This document shows, in pieces, positions 31,145 to 40,408 of a stretch of DNA of 64,000 bases. The first letter of the stretch is position 1, and each line of letters starts with the position of its first letter. The position numbers and the translations under genes were made by a program. The stretch comes from a virus, in IMG/VR virus record IMGVR_UViG_3300036939_000023, positions 84,570 through 148,569 of that record; one strand, given 5' to 3'. The notes under the pieces are model-generated. The model searched no databases and was not told where the DNA came from. It saw only the letters and a program-made list of their open reading frames with translations.

Positions 31145-33208
31145 TTAATTAGTTTTAGAAATTGACGGCGATTCATGTTTGCTTCTTTTAACTACTATTG
31201 GATTATTCTTGAGTAGTGGTATCTCTAGTTCTAGTGTAGTGAAGATTCTAGTCCAGTCCAGTTGCCTTGGTTCTATTCTGCATCCACTAGTTAATATAAT
31301 ACCTAACTCATGTAAAGCTAATACAATCTCATGAGGTAAGCCTAGATCATAAGCAGCTATTTGTTGCTCGTATTTTACTTTCTCATCAATTAAACCTCTG
31401 AGTTCTTTAGCTATATCTTCTTCCTTAACCACAGTTACAGCCAAACCATTATCATCTGTAATTACTCTTTCATTAAGTAAATGAAACTGTTGTGTTTTAT
31501 TGTCTTCTCTTTGTTTTCTCAGTTCTTTAATTTTGCTTGATAGCTTCTCAATATGACGTTTGAAGCTTAACATTTTACGCTCTAAGTCATCAGTCATGAA
31601 GCCACTATTTAATTTAGTAACTCTAGGACTGTAAAAAGTTAATATATCTACATTTGATCTTGCAGATTTTATCCATATCTGTCCTACTTCAGTAGCTATT
31701 GAAGTTTGCCTCTCAACATAAACAATATTAGCTAGCACGTCTTTAAAGCTAGAATGTGGCTTAGCTTTATTGTTGCTCTCTAAATAAAATAGCCTCAGTT
31801 CGTAGTTATTGGTTTCAGCTAGCTTTATGTAGTTTGCCCCCTTACCTCCTTTATTTGTATTTTTAACACTTTTAGGTCTACCACTAGAGCCAAGCATATT
31901 AGAGTGCTTGACTTCCACTCTCTCAATAACCTTAATCTTGTTAGCTTCCATATACTGGGAAGGTTTTTTACCGCTAGAATCGTTGGCTACCTTAAAAGTG
32001 GTATCATTGGTCATTCTTATTTTGTTATTTAATCTTCTGCTATCAATCTCCTCAACCAATACATAGCTACCGAAGTTATCAGCATTAAGTCTTAGTCCAC
32101 CTGCAACTATTCTCATCCAGTCATTAGAGATGTTAAAACTGGTACGTTTGAGAATATGTGAAATAACTACTAATTTCCAGTAACCACAAAAAGCAGCGTA
32201 TCTGGTATAGCCACTCATATCTACTTCAATGTCTAGTAATTTAAATAACTCTCCTAACTTAATCTGAACATAAACATCAGTTACGGGAATTACTCTCTCA
32301 TCAACTCTAGTTAATACAACGGCTTTTTTGTTATGGCTTCTACCTTTTATATCAACGTGTGGATCGTCAAATAGTTTAATTTTTCTTTCAAACTTACCAG
32401 TAACCTTATCAGACTTACTAAAAGCTTCTCTAACTGACTCAATAACCTGTCTGCTGTAATTACGTCTTAAGCCTGTCAGGAAGTCTTCTAGATGTCTCTC
32501 AGGAAACTCTAAATAAATGACCCTAACCCAATCTTTAAATGTTTTGATACTCTTACTGGAATAATTGCCAGTATTTTGTTGTTTAAAGTTAGCAATACCT
32601 AGAATCAATTGGTTGGCTTTATTAGTTTCTCTCGGTAGTTGTATTGACTTATAAGCTACCTTACCTGTCTCTAACTGCTTGTCAGTAAGTACTTGTTGTT
32701 CTTTAAGTGAGAAGAAGTAGTTAGCTAAGTTAACCCAATCAAAAGTAAACAATTCTCGGACATCCTCCATTACTTGATTAACTGATTTAAAAGCAACTTC
32801 ATAATTAGATGTCTTTGTGATAATAAAAACATCCTGCAACAATTCAGAATATAGTAGTGCTTTATTGTTAGCTGGAAACTTTATATCCGTTACTTGGTAA
32901 GTTCTGTAAAACCAAAGTTTATTGGACAGAATGAAATCAATAAATGAATCAGCCGTGTAGTTAGGCTCTAAAAGGATTGTAGGTGCCTTAGATACCTCAG
33001 TGATACATTCATCTTTAACAACAGCTTCATCGGTTACAGAAGCTTCTAGAGCAGACTTAATGTTATTTAGTAGTTGCTGCCATGTTTCAGTTTTACTCCA
33101 ATTACCGGAGATAGTAGCCGCCTGGGGTAGTACCTTAGCTTCACTAGCAGAAATAGAAGATAAATTGAGTAGTTGACAGATTTCAGCTTTGATTGAGTTA
33201 ATAGACAT
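31145..33208 (-). CDS. Large unknown protein, 687 residues
   Basis: ATG 33208 (MSINSIKAEICQLLNLSSIS) has AGG at 10 bases and fits a leader shared with its neighbours; the start at 33250 is less likely. The first 55 residues form a helical domain (ASEAKVLPQAATISGNWSKT then a tryptophan-rich helix), the centre is basic, and a coiled coil lies near residues 545-575 (KRHIEKLSSKIKELRKQRED). The ending is basic. It is the largest protein of a less AT-rich six-gene block. No catalytic motif was found; a DNA-binding or replication role is only a guess. Confidence 0.65.
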   Translation of the reverse strand: MSINSIKAEICQLLNLSSISASEAKVLPQAATISGNWSKTETWQQLLNNIKSALEASVTDEAVVKDECITEVSKAPTILLEPNYTADSFIDFILSNKLWFYRTYQVTDIKFPANNKALLYSELLQDVFIITKTSNYEVAFKSVNQVMEDVRELFTFDWVNLANYFFSLKEQQVLTDKQLETGKVAYKSIQLPRETNKANQLILGIANFKQQNTGNYSSKSIKTFKDWVRVIYLEFPERHLEDFLTGLRRNYSRQVIESVREAFSKSDKVTGKFERKIKLFDDPHVDIKGRSHNKKAVVLTRVDERVIPVTDVYVQIKLGELFKLLDIEVDMSGYTRYAAFCGYWKLVVISHILKRTSFNISNDWMRIVAGGLRLNADNFGSYVLVEEIDSRRLNNKIRMTNDTTFKVANDSSGKKPSQYMEANKIKVIERVEVKHSNMLGSSGRPKSVKNTNKGGKGANYIKLAETNNYELRLFYLESNNKAKPHSSFKDVLANIVYVERQTSIATEVGQIWIKSARSNVDILTFYSPRVTKLNSGFMTDDLERKMLSFKRHIEKLSSKIKELRKQREDNKTQQFHLLNERVITDDNGLAVTVVKEEDIAKELRGLIDEKVKYEQQIAAYDLGLPHEIVLALHELGIILTSGCRIEPRQLDWTRIFTTLELEIPLLKNNPIVVKRSKHESPSISKTN

Positions 33209-33289
33209 TGATTTAAACCTGAGTAGTGTTAGTTGAGTATAATTACTCAATATCCCTTACAGTCACTAACTAAAAGGGATAGTCAATAA

Positions 33290-33766
33290 TTAAATCTCAG
33301 TAGTTACTTCTACATTATTAAAGTAATTATCAACTTGATCAATGATTGAGTCTACTAGTTGCTGATACGTTACATTGCTCTGATAAATACTATTACCCCA
33401 TTTACTCATGGGTCTTGAGAAACATTTACCTCCTGGATTAGTAATAATATGGCTGAGGCTAGTTACTTCATGACCTGAAAACTCAGAAGACTTTTCAACT
33501 AACAGCTTATTCAACTTCATCTTTAACAAACTAAGAATCCTTTGTGCATCAAAGTAATACTTACTATGACAATCGCAGTAAGCTTGATGTAATTTTTCCT
33601 CTAACTGATAACTTAGACTCTCCTTAATTTTTATTTGAGAAACATAATCACACAATTCATTGTAAGGGGACTCGATGATTTCCAATCCTAGACTAATCAA
33701 GTATTGCTTATCGATAGGTTTTAATTGAGTTAAAGCATACTGTCTGGAAATATTAACTGTAATCAT
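33290..33766 (-). CDS. Unknown 158-residue protein
   Basis: MITVNISRQYALTQLKPIDK... is helical with LEEKLHQAYCDCHSKYYFDA and a histidine-rich centre. The leader is the double-hairpin element at 33774-33838. No family is recognised. Confidence 0.6.
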   Translation of the reverse strand: MITVNISRQYALTQLKPIDKQYLISLGLEIIESPYNELCDYVSQIKIKESLSYQLEEKLHQAYCDCHSKYYFDAQRILSLLKMKLNKLLVEKSSEFSGHEVTSLSHIITNPGGKCFSRPMSKWGNSIYQSNVTYQQLVDSIIDQVDNYFNNVEVTTEI

Positions 33767-33773
33767 GATCTAA

Positions 33774-33838
33774 CCTCAAATAGTTGTATTAGAGTAATTA
33801 ACTCTATCTAGCTAACAGTCTTTAAACTAATAGCTAGA
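33774..33838 (-). repeat. Double-hairpin leader, copy 2
   Basis: Leftward: TCTAGCTA ... TAGCTAGA hairpin (8 pairs), TAGAGT ... ACTCTA hairpin, then TATTTGAGGTTAGATC-ATG. It is the same order of elements as at 26577-26640, with differences in the loops. Confidence 0.6.
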
Positions 33839-33847
33839 GACAATTAA

Positions 33848-34798
33848 TTAAGCTTGCGGCTGTTCTGTTGTCTCTGTTGTTTCTGTTTTTGGTTCAGTAA
33901 TTACCCAATCTTTCTTTCTGAGATAAGCAAGTATCTGTGGCTTAGCTTTCAGGTTTTTAGAAGCATGTTCCCAAACAGTTACAGACTTCTCTTTGATTAC
34001 AGACAGTAGAGAATCATAGTTTAAGTCTTTAAGTTCCTGTTCAGTAATCCAAGGTTCAGTAGGGATATCGTTGTTAATCTCAGTAGCTACGGCTTCTATT
34101 GTTGTAACTTCTGGATCAGTTGGCGGTACATAAACAGTTGAGCTAATTTGTTGAAGTTCTCGTTTAACTGCTTTCTCAAGTGCTGGAATATTGACACCTA
34201 ACATTTTTAATTCAACGTCAACAACCTCTCGTAATTTGTTCTCGAAATTAGAGATAATTTGATCCCTTACATCAGCTTCAAAGAAACCCCAACTGATATC
34301 CTTGATAACTTCAGTAACTAACTTGATCCACTGATCTCCTGTGATAATTCTCAACTCTGGTGCTGAAATCAAGTTAACTGTTGATGCTTCACCTTTAGTC
34401 AAACTCATTGCTCTCATGCCTAAGCACAAAATAAATAGTTGATTGTTGCCAAGCTTAGTTAACTGATTAATGAGTGAACGATAAAGGACTTTACTATCAT
34501 CCATGAAAAACACTTTCAACAACTTCTCGAATTTGGCATCCCCTGTTATAGCAAGCCCGGTTTCATTGCTCAATTGAATGTCAGAGATTTTTTTACCATC
34601 CTTTACTACCTGGTAAGTAAAGCCAGTATCCGTCTCAATGCTGAACGGGTATTTCTCAGCTAGTGCCATATCAGGAGTTGTTTTAATGTTCTTTGCACTC
34701 AAGTTGAAGGGGAAGATAGTACGTTTTTCTTGTAGTGCTAAAACATCCGTTGCGGCTAGTTCATCAATTTGAGGAAGGAGAAATTTGATATTAGACAT
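33848..34798 (-). CDS. Unknown 316-residue protein
   Basis: MSNIKFLLPQIDELAATDVL... has a beta-rich amino half (SIETDTGFTYQVVKDGKKIS), a helical centre and an acidic, threonine-rich tail (TEPKTETTETTEQPQA). The start has the AAGGATT leader of this block. No family is recognised; an abundant structural or single-strand-binding-like role would fit the acidic tail but is unproven. Confidence 0.6.
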   Translation of the reverse strand: MSNIKFLLPQIDELAATDVLALQEKRTIFPFNLSAKNIKTTPDMALAEKYPFSIETDTGFTYQVVKDGKKISDIQLSNETGLAITGDAKFEKLLKVFFMDDSKVLYRSLINQLTKLGNNQLFILCLGMRAMSLTKGEASTVNLISAPELRIITGDQWIKLVTEVIKDISWGFFEADVRDQIISNFENKLREVVDVELKMLGVNIPALEKAVKRELQQISSTVYVPPTDPEVTTIEAVATEINNDIPTEPWITEQELKDLNYDSLLSVIKEKSVTVWEHASKNLKAKPQILAYLRKKDWVITEPKTETTETTEQPQA

Positions 34799-34884
34799 TT
34801 GACTTGAATCCTTAATGAGTAATGGTTGATTGTTCGTAACTATTTTAGGTTTTAGCTTTTGCCTAGTTACCCACCTTAGCTAAG

Positions 34885-35160
34885 TTAGATGTCGTAGTCT
34901 TCTAGAATCTGTTGATATTCTTCCTTGGAAATGACTATCCAGTTAACTTCACCTAATGGCCTAGTTTCACCCGTGATCAAGTTGGTTGCTATTGTTTCTT
35001 TGTCCCCCTGACCATACTTATTGTTTAATAACCTTTGCTGATTATCCCAAGTCCACTCAGGGGATATGTACCTATAAAAATGAAAACAATCAAAGTAGTG
35101 ATGGTATTTAACTAAGTTCCCTTTCGGCGCATTAATGTGTTTGTGTCCTAGTAGCTTCAT
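34885..35160 (-). CDS. Unknown 91-residue protein
   Basis: ATG 35160 (MKLLGHKHINAPKGNLVKYH) is chosen because AAGGA lies 8 bases upstream, in the leader ACTCATTAAGGATTGAATCA. It contains LITGETRPLGEVNWIVIS. No family is recognised. Confidence 0.55.
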   Translation of the reverse strand: MKLLGHKHINAPKGNLVKYHHYFDCFHFYRYISPEWTWDNQQRLLNNKYGQGDKETIATNLITGETRPLGEVNWIVISKEEYQQILEDYDI

Positions 35161-35228
35161 TGATTCAATCCTTAATGAGTGTTTGAGGTAATCCAGATTT
35201 TTAAGGTTCAACTGCCAACCTAATTTAA

Positions 35229-35903
35229 TTAACGACTCTCTAGTTCAGTTCTTATGGCTTGCAGTTGATTAATTAAGTAAGTGATGTCATTGAGATTCAT
35301 TTGGTCTAAGGGAAGTTCTATTTTTTGCCTACCGCCTAATCGTTTATCTTCACCGTTAATCCTTAAGACTTCTCTATCTAGTGGATCTTTATCTAGCTTG
35401 GCGGTTAGTATTGACTCTGGCATTTCTTTAACTACTGTCTCTTCTGGTGGATAAGGATTGCCTAAGAAGCAAATCTCCTCTAATTCCTTGAGCTTGACGT
35501 ATTTCTGACTACGAATAATCTTAACGGTGTTAACCTTGCCGCTATTAGTTCGGATTGGCTCTACTAAATAATAACCACCTTCAAGTTTTAGGTAGACTTC
35601 ACAATCTTCTTTAGGATAAGTATCTTGACCCCAGACAAATTTAGTACCAAGGGGGAGATATTCTTTAGTATCCTCATCTACTTGAGCTAGGCTTGGTTCC
35701 TCTATCTGCTGTTCTTGAATAAATGCTTCTACCATTGCGAGTGACTTACGGAAAGCAAATAACCTGCCTTTAGTTTCTGCTATCTCTCGACTACAGTTAG
35801 TAGTATATTTATCAGCTTCTAACTTGTTAAGCTTATTCTCTTCTTTGAGAATTGTAGCCTTAAGCTCTTTAACTAACTCGTCAGTTGATGGGATGAAGTA
35901 CAT
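35229..35903 (-). CDS. Unknown 224-residue protein
   Basis: MYFIPSTDELVKELKATILK... has an amino-terminal coil (LKATILKEENKLNKLEADKY), a middle beta domain and a carboxy-terminal helix (LNDITYLINQLQAIRTELES). The ACTCATTAGGTTAAATCAA leader precedes it. No family is recognised. Confidence 0.6.
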   Translation of the reverse strand: MYFIPSTDELVKELKATILKEENKLNKLEADKYTTNCSREIAETKGRLFAFRKSLAMVEAFIQEQQIEEPSLAQVDEDTKEYLPLGTKFVWGQDTYPKEDCEVYLKLEGGYYLVEPIRTNSGKVNTVKIIRSQKYVKLKELEEICFLGNPYPPEETVVKEMPESILTAKLDKDPLDREVLRINGEDKRLGGRQKIELPLDQMNLNDITYLINQLQAIRTELESR

Positions 35904-35980
35904 TTGATTTAACCTAATGAGTGTTGGCGAGTAGCTGCTTTAACCTTTACTTGCAGCTAGTAGTTTTATAGGTCAAACAC

Positions 35981-37342
35981 TTAAGCTAACTGCAATCGGT
36001 TCTCATGGTTAAGCCTCAATAGCTTAATGTAGTCATTGATACTAGGTAATGGCTGATTGATGTAACTGCTAGTCATGAAGTAGATAATAGTGAACCAAGC
36101 GGAATGTACTAAACTTCTTACCTCACTGACATTTTCGTTTAACCCCAGTAGGTATAGATAACACTCCATTAAGTAAGTCCACTCAGTTAGTGATGTAAAC
36201 AGTTGAAGCTTAGGTGTTAGCTGAAACGTAAGGACATTACTAAAATCAATGTGTTCTATTTCTTCCTTTGTAAATAAGGGTTGCTCAACTTCAAAGTTCC
36301 CAGTTCCTTGATTAAAACTAATGGCTTCTTCCTTGGGTAAGTAACAATTAAGCTGACTGACTAACACTCGACTAGCAAAGTAATCTTTAAGTAGTTGCCT
36401 GAATTCTGATTTATTGTGATAATCAAATTCAATTTTAATTACCTTGCCGTTAAGGGAGTAAATTTCATTCTGTGCTATTGCTCCAACTTCAAAGTCAAAA
36501 CTTCCGCTAAGTAATTCATAGTCACTACAATCAACTAACCGCTTAGGATTCCAGTTTAAATCGTAAGTGAATAGCTCATCAGCTTGAGAATGTACTATCA
36601 CATAACGAACTGTACTAAGCATTAATGAATGTTCGGGTGTTGCGTAATCTTCAGACTCGGTTAAGTTGTAGTGCTGCATTAGTTGCTGCTTAATGTTTAC
36701 TGGGTTAACTTCAAGTACTCGATAGAAGCTTCCTGGGAACATTAATTCAGCCGTAAGCTTATCGGTGTAAAGACTATTGATTAATTCCTCTTCAGTTACC
36801 TCTTGTAAGTCTAAGAAAGTGTAATCATCCTTAATTACAACTTGAGGATGTTCAGTAACTACTACTAAGTAACTAACCTCTACTGAAGAATTTTTAGTTA
36901 CCTCTGTAACCCCACCACACTGACTCCCTAAATTCTCATTTACCCCCTCCGCCTCAATATCTAAAATAACTTCCAAGTCTTCCTTAACATATTGCTCAGT
37001 AGCTTCAATCGTTAACTGATTATCTAGTGTCAACTTAATAACACCGATAACCGAGTAACCTTCATAAAGTTCGATGTAAGTATGACCTAACTGTATCTTG
37101 CTGTAATCATCTTTGATTAGGTCAAAAGCTTGATTAAGTAACAAGTAGTCGGGAACTAACTTAACTAGTAAAGTGTTCCAACTATAGGTCTCTGTGTAGT
37201 TAAGAAATGACCATGCTTCCATTACTTCAGCTAATTTTGAATTTCTTTTGGCAACTGTTTTTAAATCCGCTAAGGACTTAATTGGATAATCTAACAAGTA
37301 AGTCAGATTCTTTTTAACTTCTGCGATTGTGTAATTAATCAT
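35981..37342 (-). CDS. Unknown 453-residue protein
   Basis: MINYTIAEVKKNLTYLLDYP... is acidic, with many valine-rich beta segments and a glutamate-rich linker near residues 150-160. GAGGTTAGA precedes the ATG. It is the first gene of the leftward block after the central gap. No family is recognised. Confidence 0.65.
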   Translation of the reverse strand: MINYTIAEVKKNLTYLLDYPIKSLADLKTVAKRNSKLAEVMEAWSFLNYTETYSWNTLLVKLVPDYLLLNQAFDLIKDDYSKIQLGHTYIELYEGYSVIGVIKLTLDNQLTIEATEQYVKEDLEVILDIEAEGVNENLGSQCGGVTEVTKNSSVEVSYLVVVTEHPQVVIKDDYTFLDLQEVTEEELINSLYTDKLTAELMFPGSFYRVLEVNPVNIKQQLMQHYNLTESEDYATPEHSLMLSTVRYVIVHSQADELFTYDLNWNPKRLVDCSDYELLSGSFDFEVGAIAQNEIYSLNGKVIKIEFDYHNKSEFRQLLKDYFASRVLVSQLNCYLPKEEAISFNQGTGNFEVEQPLFTKEEIEHIDFSNVLTFQLTPKLQLFTSLTEWTYLMECYLYLLGLNENVSEVRSLVHSAWFTIIYFMTSSYINQPLPSINDYIKLLRLNHENRLQLA

Positions 37343-38116
37343 CGTTCTAACCTCTGTAACTTGGTGAGTAAGCTTAACTAATACAACTTATTTTAGTAAG
37401 CTCTAGTTAGTTGGCTTCGTATCGTTCGTAACCTCTCTAGAGTAGTTAACTGTAAAACCTTAATCTCTTAAGTAAGACTTAGTTAACTGAAGTAGTCTTA
37501 ATCATTTAACTTAACTGCCTAAACTGTTTTAGCTTAATGCAGTAAAAATCTTGAATTAGTGCTTAGTTGTTTAAGCGTCCACCTAAATGGGCTTTAACTT
37601 TAGGCTATGGCAGATAACTCCTTAATCGTGCGAGAACTAGGTTCAGCTCTTTAGTTGTTTCTCTGTTTTCTCTGACTCTTTAACTATTACATTTATTCCA
37701 GCTATCGACAACCTTAATTACTGTTTCCTTTATGCAACAACTTATACGACAACTAATGTTACATAACTGATTATGATTTGACAGTTTGGTGTTTATGCTG
37801 TAACCTCTTCCTTTTATTTATGTTTGAGCTTTAACGTTGATTGGCTGTAATAGATACTTTGTTCTAAAGTCTTCTCAGTAATGGCTATAAGGTTGTTTAA
37901 GCTTAGCTGTACTAACTACATAGGCAATCTAGCGTTAAGAACATTGTAAGGGTTATGGAAGGTTTTAGGTATATGCAATTTAGTGATTATGCAATTAGTT
38001 GCATAGGGTAGGTGTAATTTAGGCTGCTTAATACCTTAAACAATAGCTAAAGCAAATTTAACTAAAACAACTAGAATACTAAAATAGAATCATGTGTAGT
38101 AACTAAAATAGCAAGT
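37343..38116. other. 774-base non-coding gap between leftward and mixed blocks
   Basis: No frame of useful length with a ribosome site was found. It separates the leftward block from the terminase end of the genome and is richer in G and C than the flanks. It contains GTAACCTCTCTAGAG near 37420, direct and inverted ATGCAA repeats at 37973-38004, and the divergent start regions of 35981-37342 and 38117-38803. A replication origin or a packaging start site next to the small terminase would both fit. Confidence 0.6.
37989..38004. promoter_or_regulatory. Inverted repeat ATGCAA-TTAG-TTGCAT
   Basis: Perfect 6-base arms with a 4-base centre. A direct copy, ATGCAATT, lies at 37973-37980. The arms and spacing equal those inside the palindrome at 11253-11270. 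The repeat is 113 bases in front of the 38117 gene. Confidence 0.55.
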
Positions 38117-38803
38117 ATGGTAAACACTGAAAAAGAACAGCCTAAAGAATACTTTAAACGAAAAATACAAGAAGAAGACATTAAAGCTATTAAACATAGT
38201 TTTATCAATGGAGAAATGATTGATGGAAAAAAGGTTTATCCAACTTTAACTGAATTAGTAAATAGATACAATAACGATCATAAAGATAATCCAATTAGTT
38301 ATAAATGGATAGCTACATATTCATCTAATGAAAAATGGGGTAAACAAAAAACATTATTACTAAATAGAACTAAAGAACAAAAAAGTGAGCAAGAACTACG
38401 TGAACTACTTAGTGTTAGTAGCACATTAGAAGCAACAGTATTAGATAACGTTAATAAAACACATAAACTAATTAGCTTGTATTTAGAGCAATACAGAGAC
38501 TACTTTGGTGATGATTATGACAGTGAATACAAAAACTTAGACATTGAAGATCTAGCAGATATTAACATTAAAGATGTAATAGGTATTGCTGGAGCTACTG
38601 AAAAACTGTTAGGTATTCAACGTAAAGTATTAGGTGAAGAAGACTTTGCAACTAGTATTTATCAAGAAATTAAAGCATTAGAAAAAGATAGTGTTAGTAA
38701 CAAAGATGAAGATGTACTTAAAGAACTTAAACAACAAATTAGTGAATTAGAAAGAGAACGTAAAAAAGTAGAAGCTTTAAATAAAAATAAACAAAACAGT
38801 TAG
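38117..38803 (+). CDS. terS: Probable small terminase subunit
   Basis: The 228-residue product has an amino-terminal helix-turn-helix region (TLTELVNRYN ... SYKWIATYSSNEKWGKQKT, about residues 45-80) like that of many small terminases, where HTH plus a W..Q/K segment recognises the packaging site. Next are a helical middle that may oligomerise and a carboxy-terminal coil (LKELKQQISELERERKKVEA). It follows the central gap and precedes late genes, but the large terminase is 13 kb away. Assignment is by architecture only; it could be another DNA-binding regulator. Confidence 0.5.
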   Translation: MVNTEKEQPKEYFKRKIQEEDIKAIKHSFINGEMIDGKKVYPTLTELVNRYNNDHKDNPISYKWIATYSSNEKWGKQKTLLLNRTKEQKSEQELRELLSVSSTLEATVLDNVNKTHKLISLYLEQYRDYFGDDYDSEYKNLDIEDLADINIKDVIGIAGATEKLLGIQRKVLGEEDFATSIYQEIKALEKDSVSNKDEDVLKELKQQISELERERKKVEALNKNKQNS

Positions 38804-38817
38804 TTATAACAATGTAA

Positions 38818-38823
38818 TATAAT
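38818..38823 (+). promoter_or_regulatory. Promoter -10, AATATAATAAC
   Basis: TATAAT within TAATATAATAAC, the same 12 bases as at 56503-56514. It lies 35 bases before the ATG at 38858. Confidence 0.5.
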
Positions 38824-38857
38824 AACAGATTAGAGTTATTGAATTAAGGACAAATTT

Positions 38858-38986
38858 ATGAGTAAAATGAGTAGTTGGAGATTTAAAGAAACTAGTAAAG
38901 ATAAGAACAAACCTAAACTAAAGCAAATGAAGCAGAAAAGAAAACAATTTAATACATTAAGGAAAAAACTAAAAACGGCACTTTAA
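38858..38986 (+). CDS. Small very basic protein
   Basis: A 42-codon frame (MSKMSSWRFKETSKDKNKPK ... LRKKLKTAL), about one-third lysine and arginine. AAGGA lies 7 bases before the ATG, and a promoter and a terminator frame it as its own transcript. It may bind DNA or be a packaged basic peptide; similar short 'SSWRFKE' peptides occur in phages. Confidence 0.65.
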   Translation: MSKMSSWRFKETSKDKNKPKLKQMKQKRKQFNTLRKKLKTAL

Positions 38987-39031
38987 ATTTGTTATAACAA
39001 TATACTTATTACTACAACTTAAATCTAAACT

Positions 39032-39060
39032 AACTACTTAAATTAATAAGTAGTTTTTTA
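39032..39060 (+). terminator. Strong hairpin terminator
   Basis: Arms AACTACTTA and TAAGTAGTT (9 pairs), 6-base loop, then TTTTTA. It ends the 38858 transcript and faces the convergent gene at 39058. Confidence 0.75.
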
Positions 39061-39312
39061 TGTGCTAATAACTTGTTTATCAATTTGTAATTCAATATTA
39101 TCTTTACTAACTATACTACTACTACTAATTGTTATTTCCTTATCTACTGCTAATTCCATTAACTTATTAACAGTTACTTTTAATGCATCTTCACTGTTTA
39201 ACTTAAGAATTACTGGTTCTTCAATAACTTCTACTACATTAACAGTAATACCATTATCTTCTAACTTACTAATTAATTCTTCCATTGCATTAACTACTTT
39301 CTTCTTATTCAT
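39058..39312 (-). CDS. Unknown 84-residue protein
   Basis: MNKKKVVNAMEELISKLEDN... has an amino-terminal helix then beta segments (VNVVEVIEEPVILKLNSEDA). It lies one base from the stop of the adhesin-like gene upstream and is co-transcribed with it. No family is recognised. Confidence 0.6.
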   Translation of the reverse strand: MNKKKVVNAMEELISKLEDNGITVNVVEVIEEPVILKLNSEDALKVTVNKLMELAVDKEITISSSSIVSKDNIELQIDKQVIST

Positions 39313-39313
39313 T

Positions 39314-40384
39314 TTATTTTAAATAAACCTTACTAACTATTCTAGTACCTACACTTAAATTACTAACATTTAATCTAATAAACTTACTACTACAATTACT
39401 ATTAATAACTACTACACCATTAGCTGTAACTGTTACTACATTATCTCTTGTACTACCTACTAAATTAGTATAAGTAATTGGTAATAAGTACCAAGTAGTT
39501 TCATCTAAACTTCCCATTAAACTTAAATTAACAGTACCACTTAAATTAGTAACGTTAGCTACATAACTAATAGTATTGTAAGTAATAGTATCTAATGTAC
39601 TAGTATTAGTATTAGTTGTTATTACATTTTCAGTAACTACTTTAGGTACAACTCTATTTACATCATTAACATTAAGTATAATAGTGTTAAGGTCATTTAA
39701 GTTACCTACGTTAAAACTAGTATTCTTAATTGTTAATGCATTAAATAAACTACTTAAGTTATTAACATCTATAGCGTTAGTAACTTTAACATTAATTGGT
39801 ATAGTACTATCTAACTTAGTATTAAGTGTGCTACTAGTTATTTCACTAAGGTTGTTAATTTTAGTACTGTTATTTAAATTAGTAACTTCTACTTTATTAT
39901 CAGCTAATTTAACAGTAAGTATACTATTTACTAAATCTAATAGGTTATTAACTTTAAATTCTTTATTAGTAATAGTTGGTGTTAATAGTTTATTTACTGT
40001 TACATCATCTAATTTAGTAGTTAATAATATATCTCTTAATGTACTTAAGTTATCTACTAATATCTTATTGTCTTTTAAGTTAACGTTAATATCATTAGTA
40101 ACTTTAGTGTTAAGTGTATTAGTAATTAATTCATTAAGATTACTAATATTGACAGTATTACTTAATGTATTTAATTTAGTTGCAATAGTAGTTAATACAG
40201 TAGTGTAATCTGGTAACTCAGTAATATTTGTATTAGTATAATTAGTTAGTGTAATTAAGTACCACAGTGTAACTATTACTTTAGCTTCTTGATTTAATGT
40301 AAAGAAAGTATCTTCATCTATATTTGTTAGATCAAATGTGTTTAAGTAATGTTGTAATAACTTAGTAGTATCTATATTGTTCAT
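39314..40384 (-). CDS. Repetitive fibre-like virion protein (adhesin family 1)
   Basis: The 356-residue product is threonine, asparagine and leucine rich. The first 50 residues form a helix unit with a segment reading 'LNQEAKVIVTLWYLI'. The middle holds repeated 'NLNELITNTLNTK / NLLDLVNSILTVK' blocks of about 45 residues. The last 90 residues are a beta domain (GSLDETTWYLLPITYTNL ... KFIRLNVSNLS) closely matched by the end of the 55471-56433 product. These are features of a tail fibre or head decoration. A bidirectional promoter precedes it. Confidence 0.65.
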   Translation of the reverse strand: MNNIDTTKLLQHYLNTFDLTNIDEDTFFTLNQEAKVIVTLWYLITLTNYTNTNITELPDYTTVLTTIATKLNTLSNTVNISNLNELITNTLNTKVTNDINVNLKDNKILVDNLSTLRDILLTTKLDDVTVNKLLTPTITNKEFKVNNLLDLVNSILTVKLADNKVEVTNLNNSTKINNLSEITSSTLNTKLDSTIPINVKVTNAIDVNNLSSLFNALTIKNTSFNVGNLNDLNTIILNVNDVNRVVPKVVTENVITTNTNTSTLDTITYNTISYVANVTNLSGTVNLSLMGSLDETTWYLLPITYTNLVGSTRDNVVTVTANGVVVINSNCSSKFIRLNVSNLSVGTRIVSKVYLK

Positions 40385-40408
40385 AGTTATTTGTAATTAA
40401 TTGCTTAA

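Noticed and set aside
39684-40208. Rightward 174-codon hydrophobic frame
   Set aside because: It is the antisense shadow of the leucine/asparagine-rich fibre-like gene 39314-40384 and has no ribosome site or promoter of its own.
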